DNA from: Kordiimonas lipolytica
Lineage (GTDB): Bacteria; Pseudomonadota; Alphaproteobacteria; Sphingomonadales; Kordiimonadaceae
Length of the DNA stretch: 64,000 nt
Assembly: GCF_001550065.1 (NCBI RefSeq)
Contig: NZ_LRUB01000036.1
Location: 186,001 to 250,000, forward strand
Direction: 5' to 3'
Every line of letters begins with the position of its first letter. Within the stretch, counting starts at the first letter, position 1. Below are positions 54,986 to 63,580 of the stretch, piece by piece. The position numbers were made by a program, and so were the translations under genes. A model generated the notes under the pieces. That model had not been told where the DNA came from and ran no database searches. It saw only the letters and a list, made by a program, of their open reading frames with translations.

Positions 54986-57900
54986 ATGCGTTTTTCGCGT
55001 CTGCGATTATCGGGGTTCAAATCCTTCGTCGATCCGACCGAGCTTCATATTGAGCGCGGCCTGACCGGCGTTGTGGGCCCGAACGGCTGCGGTAAATCCA
55101 ACCTTCTTGAAGCCATCCGCTGGGTTATGGGAGAAAACCGCGCCAAGAGCTTGCGCGGGTCCGGCATGGACGATGTGATCTTCGCCGGTACGGACAAGCG
55201 CCCGGCGCGCAACATGGCCGAGGTAACGCTGGTGATCGATAACCAGGACCGGTCCGCCCCAGCAGACTATAACGACGAAGACTTCATTGAAGTAACACGC
55301 CGGATTGAGCGTGAATCAGGTTCTGCCTACCGCATCAATGGCAAGGATGTGCGCCAAAAGGACGTGCAGCTTTTGTTCGCGGATGCTGCGACCGGCGCAC
55401 ACTCGCCTGCGCTCGTAAGTCAGGGGCGTATCGGCACGCTGATCAATGCCAAGCCACAGGACCGGCGCGCAATTTTGGAAGAAGCCGCCGGCATTTCCGG
55501 TCTTCACACCCGGCGCAAGGAGGCCGAAAGCCGTCTGCGAGGTGCTGAAGGCAACCTTACGCGCCTGCAGGATGTGATCCAGGCTATGGAAAGCCAGATC
55601 CAGAGCCTGAGACGACAAGCTAAACAGGCTGTGCGCTACCGCTCCATCTCCGGCGATATCAGACAGGCGGAGGCCAGCCTTCTCTATATGCGCTGGGCAC
55701 ATGCTGCCGAAGAAGTCATCAATCTTGAACGTGCGCTTAGGGAATCTGAGAAAGGCGTCGCCGAGATCGAAGAGAAAGTTGCGCGGCTTGCCAAGGCACA
55801 GGCTGAATTTGCGGCCATGTTGCCGCCGCTCAGAGAGGCGGATGCGGCGGCCGCAGCCAAGCTGCAGCGCCTGTCGATTGAAAAGGAAAACCTGGAGCAG
55901 GAAAGCGAGCGGCGCAAACAAACTGCGCTTGCGCTTCGTCAGACGCTGGAGCAAATCGGTGCTGACCGCGAGCGCGAGGCGGAGATTGCAGCGGACGCAA
56001 AGGCTGCGCTCGATCGCCTGACGACGGAGAAGAAGCGGCTTGAAGCTGCGCGCGATGCCGAAAAAGACAATGAACTGCAGGCCCGGGAAAAGCTTGATAC
56101 AGCAACCAAGGCTGCGTCGGCTGCAGAAGCCGAATATGATGGCATCAGCGAACAGGCAGCCCAAGCCCGTGCGCGGCGGTCCAGTCTTGAAAGCGACAAG
56201 CTCGCGATCGTGCGCAGGGGCGATCAGCTCAGATCAGAACAGACGCGCCTGAACGGCGAGCTGGATGCCATGACGGCCGAAGATGAAATCCTGAAGGCGC
56301 TCAAGACCGCCGAACAGACGGTCGAAAAAGAAGAAGAGCGACTGGGCAAGGTGGCGGATAGCCTGCAGGCTGCGGAAGCGGCGACCCTTGAAGCACGCAA
56401 CCGCCGCAATGAAGCCGATTCCGCAAAAGCAGAAGCAGAAGGCGCGCACAAGTCTGTACTGGCGGAAGTGGGCAACCTGGAACGCATGCTTGAGCAATCC
56501 GCCGCGGACGAGGACCTGCCGGTTTCAGCATCGCTCAAGGCCAAGCCTGGCTTTGAGGTTGCAGTTGGTGCGGCGTTGGGCGAAGAAGCCGAAGCTGGTC
56601 TGAGCGAATCGGCCAAACGCCATTGGAGCAGCCAGGGCGCGCTGGAGGCAGCAAGCTGGCCTGCAGGTGTGACCCCGCTTAAGGACGTTCTGACAGCGCC
56701 ATCGGTTCTAGAGAGGCGCGTCGCGTTTGCAGGCATCCTTGATGAAGGCGCAGACGGAAGTAGCCTGCAGAAACAGCTGAAACCCGGGCAGCGGCTGGTT
56801 GACCGCGAAGGCAAGCTTTGGCGCTGGGATGGCTATGTGCAGAAGGCGGGCGCCCCAAGTGAGGCTGCCATCCGGCTGGAGCGCCAGAACCGGCTTTTGA
56901 AGCTGAAGGCCGAGGAGGAACAGGCGCGCAATAAAGCTGCAGGTGCCGCGGAAGCGGCCCAGCATGCTTTTGATGCTCACCAGAAAGCCCGCGAGGCGGA
57001 GCAGGCCCAGAGGCAGGTGCGCCAGGATGTCGAAAAGGCGCTGGCTGAGGCGCGCCGCGCGCTTGTTAATGCCGAGCAGGAAGCCAGTAAGCGGGCCAGT
57101 AAAGTCAATATGCTCAAAGACAGCCTGGCGCGTCTGGCCCAGGAAGAGGCTGAAACCAACGAGCGACAGGCAGGCATCGATGCCAAACTGGCGGAACTGC
57201 CGGAAAATACCAAGCTTGAGGCTGAGCTCCAGGACGCTCGCAGCAAAGTTGAAGCGCTGCGGTCAGAACTTTCGAGCGCCCGCGCAGCCTATGACAGCCT
57301 GCGCCGGGAAGCGGAAACGCGCAATGACCGGCTGAATGCAATCCAAACCGAATCAGGGGCGTGGCAATTGCGGGTGGATAGTGCGGCGAAGCAATTGAAG
57401 GCGCTAGATGACCGCCAGCAGGAGACAGAACGCCAGCTGAAGGACGCAGAAGCGAGCCCTGAAGACCTTGAGAACCGCCGTCAATCCTTGTTGACAGAGC
57501 TTGAAAAGGCCGAAAAGGAGCGTCACGACAGCAGTGACAAGCTGGTGACAGCCGAAGCGCAGCTGGCGGGGAAAGACAAGGCCCTCAAGGAAATACATGA
57601 GGCACAGTCCGAAGCGCGTGAGCGACAGATCAGGGCTGACGCCGCCGTGGAAAATGCAGTTTCCCGCCGCAAGGATATCGCAAGCCAGATCGGCGAGCGG
57701 TTCGAGTGTGCTCCTACCCAGCTTCTTGAAAAGGTAGGTCTTGAGGCAAGCGACAGCCTGCCGGATGCCATGGTGCTGGAAGCCAAGCTTGAAAAGCTGA
57801 AGCGTGAGCGGGACCGGCTGGGTGCCGTGAATCTGCGGGCGGATGAAGAGCTTACCGAAATCGACGAACAGTTGTCTCATCTGGTCGGGGAACGGCAAGA

Positions 57901-58444
57901 TCTTGAGAACGCAATCGCGCGGCTCAGGCAGGCGATCGGCAGCCTCAACAGGGAAGGGCGCGAGCGCCTTCTGAAAGCTTTTGATGTAGTGAACAACCAC
58001 TTCGGGGAACTCTTCAAAACCCTGTTCGGTGGCGGTGAAGCGCATCTGGAACTGACGGAGTCCGATGATCCGCTGGATGCGGGCCTTGAGATTTTCGCCA
58101 GTCCACCAGGCAAGAGACTGCAGGCGCTGTCGCTTCTTTCGGGCGGGGAACAGGCCTTGACGGCTCTTTCCCTTATTTTTGCAGTGTTTATCACTAACCC
58201 TGCACCCATTTGCGTGCTTGATGAGGTGGACGCCCCACTGGACGACGCGAACGTTGAGCGATTCTGCAATTTGCTCGATGAAATGATCGAGCGAACAGAC
58301 ACGCGGTTCCTGATTGTAACGCACAATGCGGTTTCCATGGCAAGGATGAAGCGGCTCTTTGGCGTGACCATGGCGGAACGCGGAATCTCGACCCTTGTCT
58401 CCGTCGACCTTGAGCGCGCCGAGGAATTGCGTGAGGCCGGTTAA
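54986..58444 (+). CDS. smc: Chromosome segregation ATPase SMC
   Basis: 1152 residues in classical order: Walker A VVGPNGCGKSN (residues 29-39), long coiled coil, hinge (about 500-640, around DLPVSASLKAKPGFEVAVGA), second coiled coil, ABC signature LSLLSGGEQALTALSLIF and Walker B PICVLDEVDAPLDDANVERF. It forms condensin with ScpA and ScpB, which are not encoded here. A GGGGGAGTAGGG site precedes ATG 54986. The stop is followed by a short hairpin and the ATP synthase promoter. Confidence 0.98.
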   Translation: MRFSRLRLSGFKSFVDPTELHIERGLTGVVGPNGCGKSNLLEAIRWVMGENRAKSLRGSGMDDVIFAGTDKRPARNMAEVTLVIDNQDRSAPADYNDEDFIEVTRRIERESGSAYRINGKDVRQKDVQLLFADAATGAHSPALVSQGRIGTLINAKPQDRRAILEEAAGISGLHTRRKEAESRLRGAEGNLTRLQDVIQAMESQIQSLRRQAKQAVRYRSISGDIRQAEASLLYMRWAHAAEEVINLERALRESEKGVAEIEEKVARLAKAQAEFAAMLPPLREADAAAAAKLQRLSIEKENLEQESERRKQTALALRQTLEQIGADREREAEIAADAKAALDRLTTEKKRLEAARDAEKDNELQAREKLDTATKAASAAEAEYDGISEQAAQARARRSSLESDKLAIVRRGDQLRSEQTRLNGELDAMTAEDEILKALKTAEQTVEKEEERLGKVADSLQAAEAATLEARNRRNEADSAKAEAEGAHKSVLAEVGNLERMLEQSAADEDLPVSASLKAKPGFEVAVGAALGEEAEAGLSESAKRHWSSQGALEAASWPAGVTPLKDVLTAPSVLERRVAFAGILDEGADGSSLQKQLKPGQRLVDREGKLWRWDGYVQKAGAPSEAAIRLERQNRLLKLKAEEEQARNKAAGAAEAAQHAFDAHQKAREAEQAQRQVRQDVEKALAEARRALVNAEQEASKRASKVNMLKDSLARLAQEEAETNERQAGIDAKLAELPENTKLEAELQDARSKVEALRSELSSARAAYDSLRREAETRNDRLNAIQTESGAWQLRVDSAAKQLKALDDRQQETERQLKDAEASPEDLENRRQSLLTELEKAEKERHDSSDKLVTAEAQLAGKDKALKEIHEAQSEARERQIRADAAVENAVSRRKDIASQIGERFECAPTQLLEKVGLEASDSLPDAMVLEAKLEKLKRERDRLGAVNLRADEELTEIDEQLSHLVGERQDLENAIARLRQAIGSLNREGRERLLKAFDVVNNHFGELFKTLFGGGEAHLELTESDDPLDAGLEIFASPPGKRLQALSLLSGGEQALTALSLIFAVFITNPAPICVLDEVDAPLDDANVERFCNLLDEMIERTDTRFLIVTHNAVSMARMKRLFGVTMAERGISTLVSVDLERAEELREAG

Positions 58445-58455
58445 TGGCTTTTTTC

Positions 58456-58470
58456 TTAAAAGCTATTTAA
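58456..58470. promoter_or_regulatory. CtrA-like full site (TTAA-N7-TTAA)
   Basis: TTAA at 58456-58459 and TTAA at 58467-58470 are exactly seven bases apart, the spacing of CtrA boxes. It lies just after the smc stop and about 32 bases before the -35 of the ATP synthase promoter. The stretch is AT-rich, so a chance match is quite possible. Confidence 0.25.
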
Positions 58471-58501
58471 AAACAATAGGTTAACTTATTTGCGATAGAC
58501 C

Positions 58502-58530
58502 TTGACACGGGGTGGGGCCTTCACTATGTT
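58502..58530 (+). promoter_or_regulatory. Promoter of the F0 ATP synthase operon
   Basis: TTGACA (58502-58507) and TATGTT (58525-58530) are separated by 17 bases, a strong match to the housekeeping consensus, 85 bases before the atpI start. Confidence 0.6.
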
Positions 58531-58534
58531 GCAG

Positions 58535-58557
58535 GCGCCTTTTACGGCGCTTCTTTT
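58535..58557 (+). terminator. Short terminator-like hairpin after smc
   Basis: GCGCC (58535-58539) and GGCGC (58546-58550) pair around TTTTAC, followed by TTCTTTTT. It may end smc read-through; the atp transcription start would fall at its left edge. Confidence 0.55.
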
Positions 58558-58614
58558 TAAGGGAGCAGCCCGGCAGAAATGTTGGTCGAACGCGGGGTTC
58601 AAGGGGCTGAAGCG

Positions 58615-58965
58615 ATGGGTGAAAATAAGATTGACCCAAAGCTCAAGGCACTTGACGAGCAATTGAGCCAAGCCCGGAAGAAGGCTCAGGGAGAAACGCT
58701 TGATGACAAGCCGTCTCCCATGGGTAGGGCCTTCAGGATGGGTATCGATCTGGTTGCTGGTGTGGGCGTTGGCCTGATTATCGGTATTAACCTGGATGGA
58801 TGGCTCGGTACTTCCCCCGGATTTTTGATTGGCTTTCTGTTTCTTGGTTTCGCCGCCGGCATCCGGAATGTAATCCGTGAGGCCAACAAGATGCAGGCAG
58901 AGGCTGAGGATGCACCGGCGCAGGACCTTGGTGAGGATGGCGCGGGCAAGGCGGATAAAGATTGA
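58615..58965 (+). CDS. atpI: ATP synthase protein I (AtpI/AtpZ family)
   Basis: 116 residues: a charged helix (KLKALDEQLSQARKKAQGE), then two membrane helices (GIDLVAGVGVGLIIGINLDG and PGFLIGFLFLGFAAGI). AtpI assists assembly of the c-ring or Mg handling. AAGGGGC before ATG 58615 favours this start over an upstream ATG at 58579. It opens the atpI-B-E-F'-F operon, with F1 genes absent from the window, as usual in alphaproteobacteria. Confidence 0.92.
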   Translation: MGENKIDPKLKALDEQLSQARKKAQGETLDDKPSPMGRAFRMGIDLVAGVGVGLIIGINLDGWLGTSPGFLIGFLFLGFAAGIRNVIREANKMQAEAEDAPAQDLGEDGAGKADKD

Positions 58966-59002
58966 CCGCGATCCGCATAAAGCGGGTTGCACAAAAAAAG
59001 AG

Positions 59003-59758
59003 ATGGTAGCCGTGGCAGGACCTCTTCAGCAGTTTGAAATCAAGCCCATCGCCGAAATGGAAATCGCCGGGGTTGATGTTTCCTTCACTAACAGTTCCCT
59101 GATGATGGTGATCGTTGTAACGCTTCTGACCTTCTTCCTGGTCGGCGGTATTCGCAAGGGCTCACTGGTTCCAGGGCGTTGGCAGGCAATCGTTGAGATG
59201 GCCTACGAGTTTATCGCCAACATGGTGAGAGAAAATGTGGGCCGTGAAGGGAAACAATATTTCCCCTTCATCTTCACCCTCTTCATGTTCATTCTGGGCT
59301 GTAACCTTTGGGGCATGGTGCCTTACCAGTTTACAGCAACCAGCCACATTATTGTTACGTTTGCCTTGGCAGCGGTGGTGTTCCTGGGTGTGACCCTGAT
59401 TGGCTTTGCCAAACATGGCCTCGGCTTCCTGAAGCTGTTTGCGCCATCCGGCGTCCCCGCACCGCTCTATATTCTGATCGTGCCGATTGAGATTATGTCT
59501 TATTTCACACGCCCGATCAGCCTGTCGGTTCGTCTGTTTGCCAATATGCTGGCGGGCCACATCATGATGAAGGTATTCGCAGGCTTCATTATCTCGCTGG
59601 GTACTATTGGTCTTGTTGGCCAGGCCGCAGCAATCCTGCCGTTTGCTTTCAACATTTTCCTGACGGGGCTGGAAATCCTGGTGGCTTTCCTGCAGGCCTA
59701 CGTTTTCGCCATCCTGTCCTGTATCTACCTGCATGATGCAATGCATCCATCGCACTAA
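59003..59758 (+). CDS. atpB: ATP synthase F0 subunit a
   Basis: The proton-channel subunit, 251 residues with five to six membrane helices. The essential arginine is in RPISLSVRLFANMLAGHIMM, and the last helix reads LEILVAFLQAYVFAILSCIYL. ATG 59003 is used, giving MVAVAGPLQQFEIKPI; GTG 59012 is an alternative. The frame is open upstream, but that sequence is the atpI tail read in another frame. Confidence 0.97.
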   Translation: MVAVAGPLQQFEIKPIAEMEIAGVDVSFTNSSLMMVIVVTLLTFFLVGGIRKGSLVPGRWQAIVEMAYEFIANMVRENVGREGKQYFPFIFTLFMFILGCNLWGMVPYQFTATSHIIVTFALAAVVFLGVTLIGFAKHGLGFLKLFAPSGVPAPLYILIVPIEIMSYFTRPISLSVRLFANMLAGHIMMKVFAGFIISLGTIGLVGQAAAILPFAFNIFLTGLEILVAFLQAYVFAILSCIYLHDAMHPSH

Positions 59759-59818
59759 GATCCGGACAATCCTAACAGTTTAGAAATCAAGCTTCATTCA
59801 ATAGAGAAGGAATTTAAC

Positions 59819-60043
59819 ATGGAACTCGAAGCCGCAAAGATGATTGGTGCTGGTATCGCCACTCTCGCTCTCGCCGGTGTTGGTATTGGTCTTGGTAACA
59901 TCTTCGGTAACTTCCTTTCTGGTGCTCTGCGCAATCCGTCTGCTGCACCGAAAGTATTCGGTAACCTGCTCCTGGGCTTCGCCCTGACAGAGGCTGTTGC
60001 CCTGTTCGCGCTGGTTATCGCGTTCCTGATCCTCTTCGGTTAA
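59819..60043 (+). CDS. atpE: ATP synthase F0 subunit c
   Basis: 74 residues forming a helical hairpin: [20 protein letters not shown], the polar loop ALRNPSAAP and [20 protein letters not shown]. Glu58 is the proton-carrying carboxylate. The sodium-binding signature (Gln and Ser/Thr near the Glu) is absent, so H+ coupling is expected. A long structured gap of 141 bases follows before atpF', probably related to the high copy number of c subunits. Confidence 0.98.
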   Translation: MELEAAKMIGAGIATLALAGVGIGLGNIFGNFLSGALRNPSAAPKVFGNLLLGFALTEAVALFALVIAFLILFG

Positions 60044-60061
60044 GGATCAGCTACCGAATGA

Positions 60062-60099
60062 AGCACCAGGCGCGGCCAAGCGTGGTCGCGCCAAGTGCT
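60062..60099 (+). other. Strong hairpin downstream of atpE
   Basis: AGCAC/GTGCT arms (60062-60066, 60095-60099) enclose GGCGCGGCCA (about 60069-60078) and TGGTCGCGCC (about 60083-60092), pairing with one wobble around AGCG. It lacks a long T tract and lies inside the operon, so mRNA protection or partial termination after atpE is plausible. A second small stem, GGGCC-AAGA-GGCCC, is at about 60138-60151. Confidence 0.65.
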
Positions 60100-60184
60100 T
60101 ATAAGCCACCCAGGCAAAGCTTGCTTTGACAGGTGGTGGGCCAAGAGGCCCGATCCCAGAAACATCTAGCCACAGAGGCAAGTG

Positions 60185-60727
60185 ATGGCAGAAGCTCATA
60201 CAGAAGTCGCACACGAAGAAGCAGGTGGATTGCCACAGCTGAACTTCGCGACCTATGAAGAGCAGGTCGTATGGCTTTTCCTGACCTTCATCGTGCTGTT
60301 CGTGATCGTATCCCGCCTGGTTCTGCCACGCGTGACCAAGGTCCTCGAAGAGCGTGAAGAGCGGATCGCGAACGACCTGGATACAGCCGAACGGCTGCGC
60401 AAGGACGCTGATGACGTACGTGAAGCGTACGAGGAAGCAAGCGCGAAGGCACGCAAGCAGGCTCAGGATACAATCCTGAAAGCCAAAGAGAAAATTCAGG
60501 CTGATATCGCGAAAGCCCAGGCCGAGCTCGAGGAAACGCTGGCAGCGAAAGCTGCGGAAGCTGAAGCTCGGATCTCCAAGGCACGCGAAGAGGCCCTGGC
60601 AGGCGTTGGCGATGTTGCAAGCGATGTTGCGGCCGACCTCGTTGCCAAGCTGGCTGGTATTGAAGGCGATGACGCCGCAGTTTCCGGTGCTGTTAAGTCA
60701 GCGCTCGCAGACGTGAAGGGAGCATAA
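60185..60727 (+). CDS. atpF': ATP synthase F0 subunit b'
   Basis: 180 residues: one N-terminal membrane helix (VVWLFLTFIVLFVIVSRLVL) and a long coiled coil rich in Ala, Glu and Lys. The b' type, with a b partner in the following gene, is characteristic of alphaproteobacteria, cyanobacteria and plastids. GAGGC precedes ATG 60185; the GTG three bases earlier is less likely. Two bases separate its stop from atpF. Confidence 0.95.
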   Translation: MAEAHTEVAHEEAGGLPQLNFATYEEQVVWLFLTFIVLFVIVSRLVLPRVTKVLEEREERIANDLDTAERLRKDADDVREAYEEASAKARKQAQDTILKAKEKIQADIAKAQAELEETLAAKAAEAEARISKAREEALAGVGDVASDVAADLVAKLAGIEGDDAAVSGAVKSALADVKGA

Positions 60728-60729
60728 CC

Positions 60730-61236
60730 ATGGCTGATGGACACGGTTCTGTATTCTCCGATCCAACCTTCTGGGTTGCCGGTTCCTTTGTCGTCTTTGT
60801 TGCCGGTGTGATGTATGCCAAGGCACACAAGACAATCGCCGGTATGCTTGACGAGCGTACGGCTGCAATCAAAGGCCAGCTGGATGAGGCGAAAGCCATT
60901 CGTGAGGACGCCGAGAAGCTTCTGCACGATTACCAGCGCAAGCAACGCGACGCTGAAAAGGAAGCTGCCGATATGGTAGCCCAGGCGAAAGAAGACGCAA
61001 AGATCATGGCGAAAGAGGCAAAAGCCGACATCAAAGCCATGGCTGAGCGCCGCACGCGCGCCGCGGAAGAAAAGATTGCACAGGCTGAAGCCAATGCGGT
61101 CAAGGAAGTCCGCGCCGTTGCAGTTGACGTTGCCATCAAGGCGGCTGGCGCTGTGTTTGCCGACAAGCTCAAGGGCAAGGAAGGCGGCGCGCTGATCGAC
61201 AAGGCAATCACCGACGTCGAAAGCAAGCTGCACTAA
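60730..61236 (+). CDS. atpF: ATP synthase F0 subunit b
   Basis: 168 residues: a membrane helix (FWVAGSFVVFVAGVMYAKA) and a coiled-coil stalk (RTAAIKGQLDEAKAIREDAE and onward). It pairs with b' as the peripheral stalk linking F0 to F1. It starts two bases after the b' stop and ends the operon before a strong intrinsic terminator. Confidence 0.96.
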   Translation: MADGHGSVFSDPTFWVAGSFVVFVAGVMYAKAHKTIAGMLDERTAAIKGQLDEAKAIREDAEKLLHDYQRKQRDAEKEAADMVAQAKEDAKIMAKEAKADIKAMAERRTRAAEEKIAQAEANAVKEVRAVAVDVAIKAAGAVFADKLKGKEGGALIDKAITDVESKLH

Positions 61237-61270
61237 GAATAGAAGTTCTGAAGTATTTCGGTTCTGAAAG

Positions 61271-61302
61271 AACGCTCCGCCCATTCCGGCGGGGCGTTTT
61301 TT
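61271..61302 (+). terminator. Intrinsic terminator of the F0 operon
   Basis: AACGCTCCGCC (61271-61281) and GGCGGGGCGTT (61288-61298) form a long stem with one mismatch or wobble, followed by TTTTTT. Confidence 0.88.
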
Positions 61303-61347
61303 CTTGTGCTTGGGGTGCCATCTTATATACCCCTAAGGCAAGTCTTC

Positions 61348-62283
61348 ATGGAAAGGATGGCTACCGTGACGCGGGACAAGAGCAACAATCTGATGCGCTG
61401 GGCAACGCGCGCTTCCGTAAGCGTTGCGGCCACGCTGGTGGCGGCAAAGGCGGTTGCCTGGTGGCTATCTGATTCTGTGGCCATGCTTGGCAGCATGACC
61501 GATAGCGGCCTCGACCTTATGGCGTCGCTTGTCACGCTGTTTGCCGTGCGCACGGCGTTGTTGCCGCCTGACGAGGATCACCGCTTCGGGCACGGCAAGG
61601 CTGAGGCTCTGGCGGGGCTGTTTCAAGCGGCCATCATGTCGGGCTCAGCTGTGTTTCTGTTGCTCGAATCGATCAACCACGTGGCTGTGCCACACCCTGT
61701 GACACAGTCTACCTTGGTGATGGTGGTGTCCGGGGTTGCGATTTTATTGTCTCTCGCGCTTGTGGCCTTCCAGTCGTATGTGGTGCGTCATACTGGCTCT
61801 CTGGCCGTGGCGGGCGACCATCTGCACTATAAGGGTGATCTTCTGCTCAATCTGTCAGTGATTTTTGCGGCCTGGGCCACGGCCGCCGGTTTCGATTATG
61901 CGGATGGTGCCTTCGGTATCCTGATCGCGCTTTACATCCTGTATGGCGCCAAGGAAATCGCGCTGCCTGCTGTCGACATGCTGATGGACAAGGAACTGGG
62001 CCTTGAGGACCGGGAAAAGATTTTTAATCTGGCCATGGGCAACCCGCATGTGCGGGGACTGCATGAGCTGAAGACCCGCATGTCAGGGCGGGACCTGTTT
62101 ATCCAGATGCATATCGAGGTAGACGGAGACATGACCGTGCAGGACGCGCATTTCGTGGCGGATGAGGTGGAGGCCATGATTGGCGAGGCGTTCCCGGATA
62201 GCGAAGTCCTCATCCATGTGGACCCGCCAAGCCTGCTGTCTGACCAACTGACCGTTAAAGAACTTGGAAAAATTGGGGAATGA
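61348..62283 (+). CDS. Cation diffusion facilitator family transporter
   Basis: 311 residues with six membrane helices and a C-terminal cytosolic domain. Metal-site motifs are [14 protein letters not shown] in helix 2 and [17 protein letters not shown] in helix 5; [17 protein letters not shown] is the family loop. The pattern fits FieF/YiiP-like Zn/Fe/Cd exporters working by proton antiport. ATG 61348 is chosen (AAGG about ten bases before); longer starts would run into the preceding terminator. It overlaps or abuts the next gene, suggesting cotranscription. Confidence 0.93.
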   Translation: MERMATVTRDKSNNLMRWATRASVSVAATLVAAKAVAWWLSDSVAMLGSMTDSGLDLMASLVTLFAVRTALLPPDEDHRFGHGKAEALAGLFQAAIMSGSAVFLLLESINHVAVPHPVTQSTLVMVVSGVAILLSLALVAFQSYVVRHTGSLAVAGDHLHYKGDLLLNLSVIFAAWATAAGFDYADGAFGILIALYILYGAKEIALPAVDMLMDKELGLEDREKIFNLAMGNPHVRGLHELKTRMSGRDLFIQMHIEVDGDMTVQDAHFVADEVEAMIGEAFPDSEVLIHVDPPSLLSDQLTVKELGKIGE

Positions 62284-62285
62284 GT

Positions 62286-62642
62286 ATGCTGACCATCTAT
62301 GGCATCAAGAATTGCGATACCGTGAAGAAAGCTCGCAAATGGCTGGAAGCCGAAGGTGTGGAGCATAGCTTCCATGATTTCCGCGCTGACGGTCTGGATG
62401 ATGCCCTGATGGCGAACTTCATCGCTGCGCTGGGTTGGGAAGCTCTCCTGAATACCCGCGGCACCACATGGCGCAAACTGCCAGACAATGAGCGCGAAGG
62501 GGTGGATGCCGGCAAAGCCGCCGAGCTGATGCTTGAACACGAGGCGTTGATCAAGCGCCCGGTTTGGAAAAAGGGTAGTGAGTTCCGCCTTGGCTTTGCG
62601 CCCAAGGACCAGGACGACATCAAGACCTGGGCGAAAGGCTAG
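62286..62642 (+). CDS. ArsC/Spx-family protein, YffB-like
   Basis: 118 residues with a thioredoxin-like fold: [20 protein letters not shown] carries a single active-site Cys (CDTV), followed by [22 protein letters not shown] and [11 protein letters not shown]. This is the YffB type, which binds glutathione but lacks clear arsenate reductase activity. ATG 62286 follows TTGGGGAATGA at normal spacing and matches the family start; ATG 62280 overlaps the previous stop. Confidence 0.9.
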   Translation: MLTIYGIKNCDTVKKARKWLEAEGVEHSFHDFRADGLDDALMANFIAALGWEALLNTRGTTWRKLPDNEREGVDAGKAAELMLEHEALIKRPVWKKGSEFRLGFAPKDQDDIKTWAKG

Positions 62643-62646
62643 CAAT

Positions 62647-63459
62647 ATGCGGGAATGCGCCCTCTATCAGGTTGACGCCTTCACCAGCCGGCCGTTCAGG
62701 GGTAACCCGGCGGCGGTGTGTCCGCTCACTGCTTTTCCAGACGATGCCCTGTTGCAGAAGATCGCGCTTGAAAACAACTTGTCAGAGACCGCTTTTATCG
62801 TGCCGTCAGCAAGTGATGATGCCGATTATGAGCTCAGGTGGTTCACGCCCACCATGGAAGTACAGCTTTGCGGTCATGCCACGCTAGCCTCCGCCCATGT
62901 GGTTTTCACCCACCTGCACCCCGAATGGGAGATGGTGCGCTTCAACACTGCCTCAGGGGTGCTGGCCGTTATCCGGCACGGCGGTCGTTATGAGATGGAT
63001 TTCCCGTCACTGCACCCATACCCGTATGATATTCCCCAAGGGTTGGGCGACGCGATGGGGGCAGAGCCGATGGCCGTGTGCAAAAGCGACCGCGCAGACA
63101 GGGACCTGATGCTTGTATACGAAGATGCCGCAACCGTGCGGGCGCTAACACCCGATAGCGCGGCGCTGAAGGCATTCGCACCTTTTGGCTTTATTGCAAC
63201 GGCGCCGGGGGAAGGCGATGTGGATTTTGTTTCTCGATGCTTTTTTCCCAACCACGGCATAGCGGAAGACCCGGTAACGGGATCTGCCCACTGTGTATCG
63301 GCCCCTTACTGGGCGGAGCGCCTGGGCAAGAACACCCTCTATGCACGGCAGGTCTCAGCCCGTGGCGGTGACTTATGGCTGACGGTCAAGGGGGACCGGG
63401 TCAAGATAGCCGGGCAGGCGGTTGAGGTTATGCGGGGCAGGCTCCTGCTCGCGGGCTAA
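62647..63459 (+). CDS. PhzF family isomerase/epimerase-like protein
   Basis: 270 residues in two similar halves, typical of PhzF/DapF-like folds: YQVDAFTSRPFRGNPAAVCP, the catalytic Glu in ENNLSETAFIVP, the CGHATLASAHVVF loop and the second-half GIAEDPVTGSAHCVSAPYW. AAGG precedes ATG 62647; the longer open frame upstream is the preceding gene read in another frame. The substrate is unknown; no phenazine genes are nearby. Confidence 0.93.
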   Translation: MRECALYQVDAFTSRPFRGNPAAVCPLTAFPDDALLQKIALENNLSETAFIVPSASDDADYELRWFTPTMEVQLCGHATLASAHVVFTHLHPEWEMVRFNTASGVLAVIRHGGRYEMDFPSLHPYPYDIPQGLGDAMGAEPMAVCKSDRADRDLMLVYEDAATVRALTPDSAALKAFAPFGFIATAPGEGDVDFVSRCFFPNHGIAEDPVTGSAHCVSAPYWAERLGKNTLYARQVSARGGDLWLTVKGDRVKIAGQAVEVMRGRLLLAG

Positions 63460-63580
63460 TATACATGCGGTCCTACCTTCCCGGTTCTGCGCTTTGAGAG
63501 CGCGAGTAGCGTTGGATCGGCTTGCCTTCTGTACCCAGTGCGTTACCTTGGTCGGGTGGAGCAAATGAGGGAGAGGCCTG

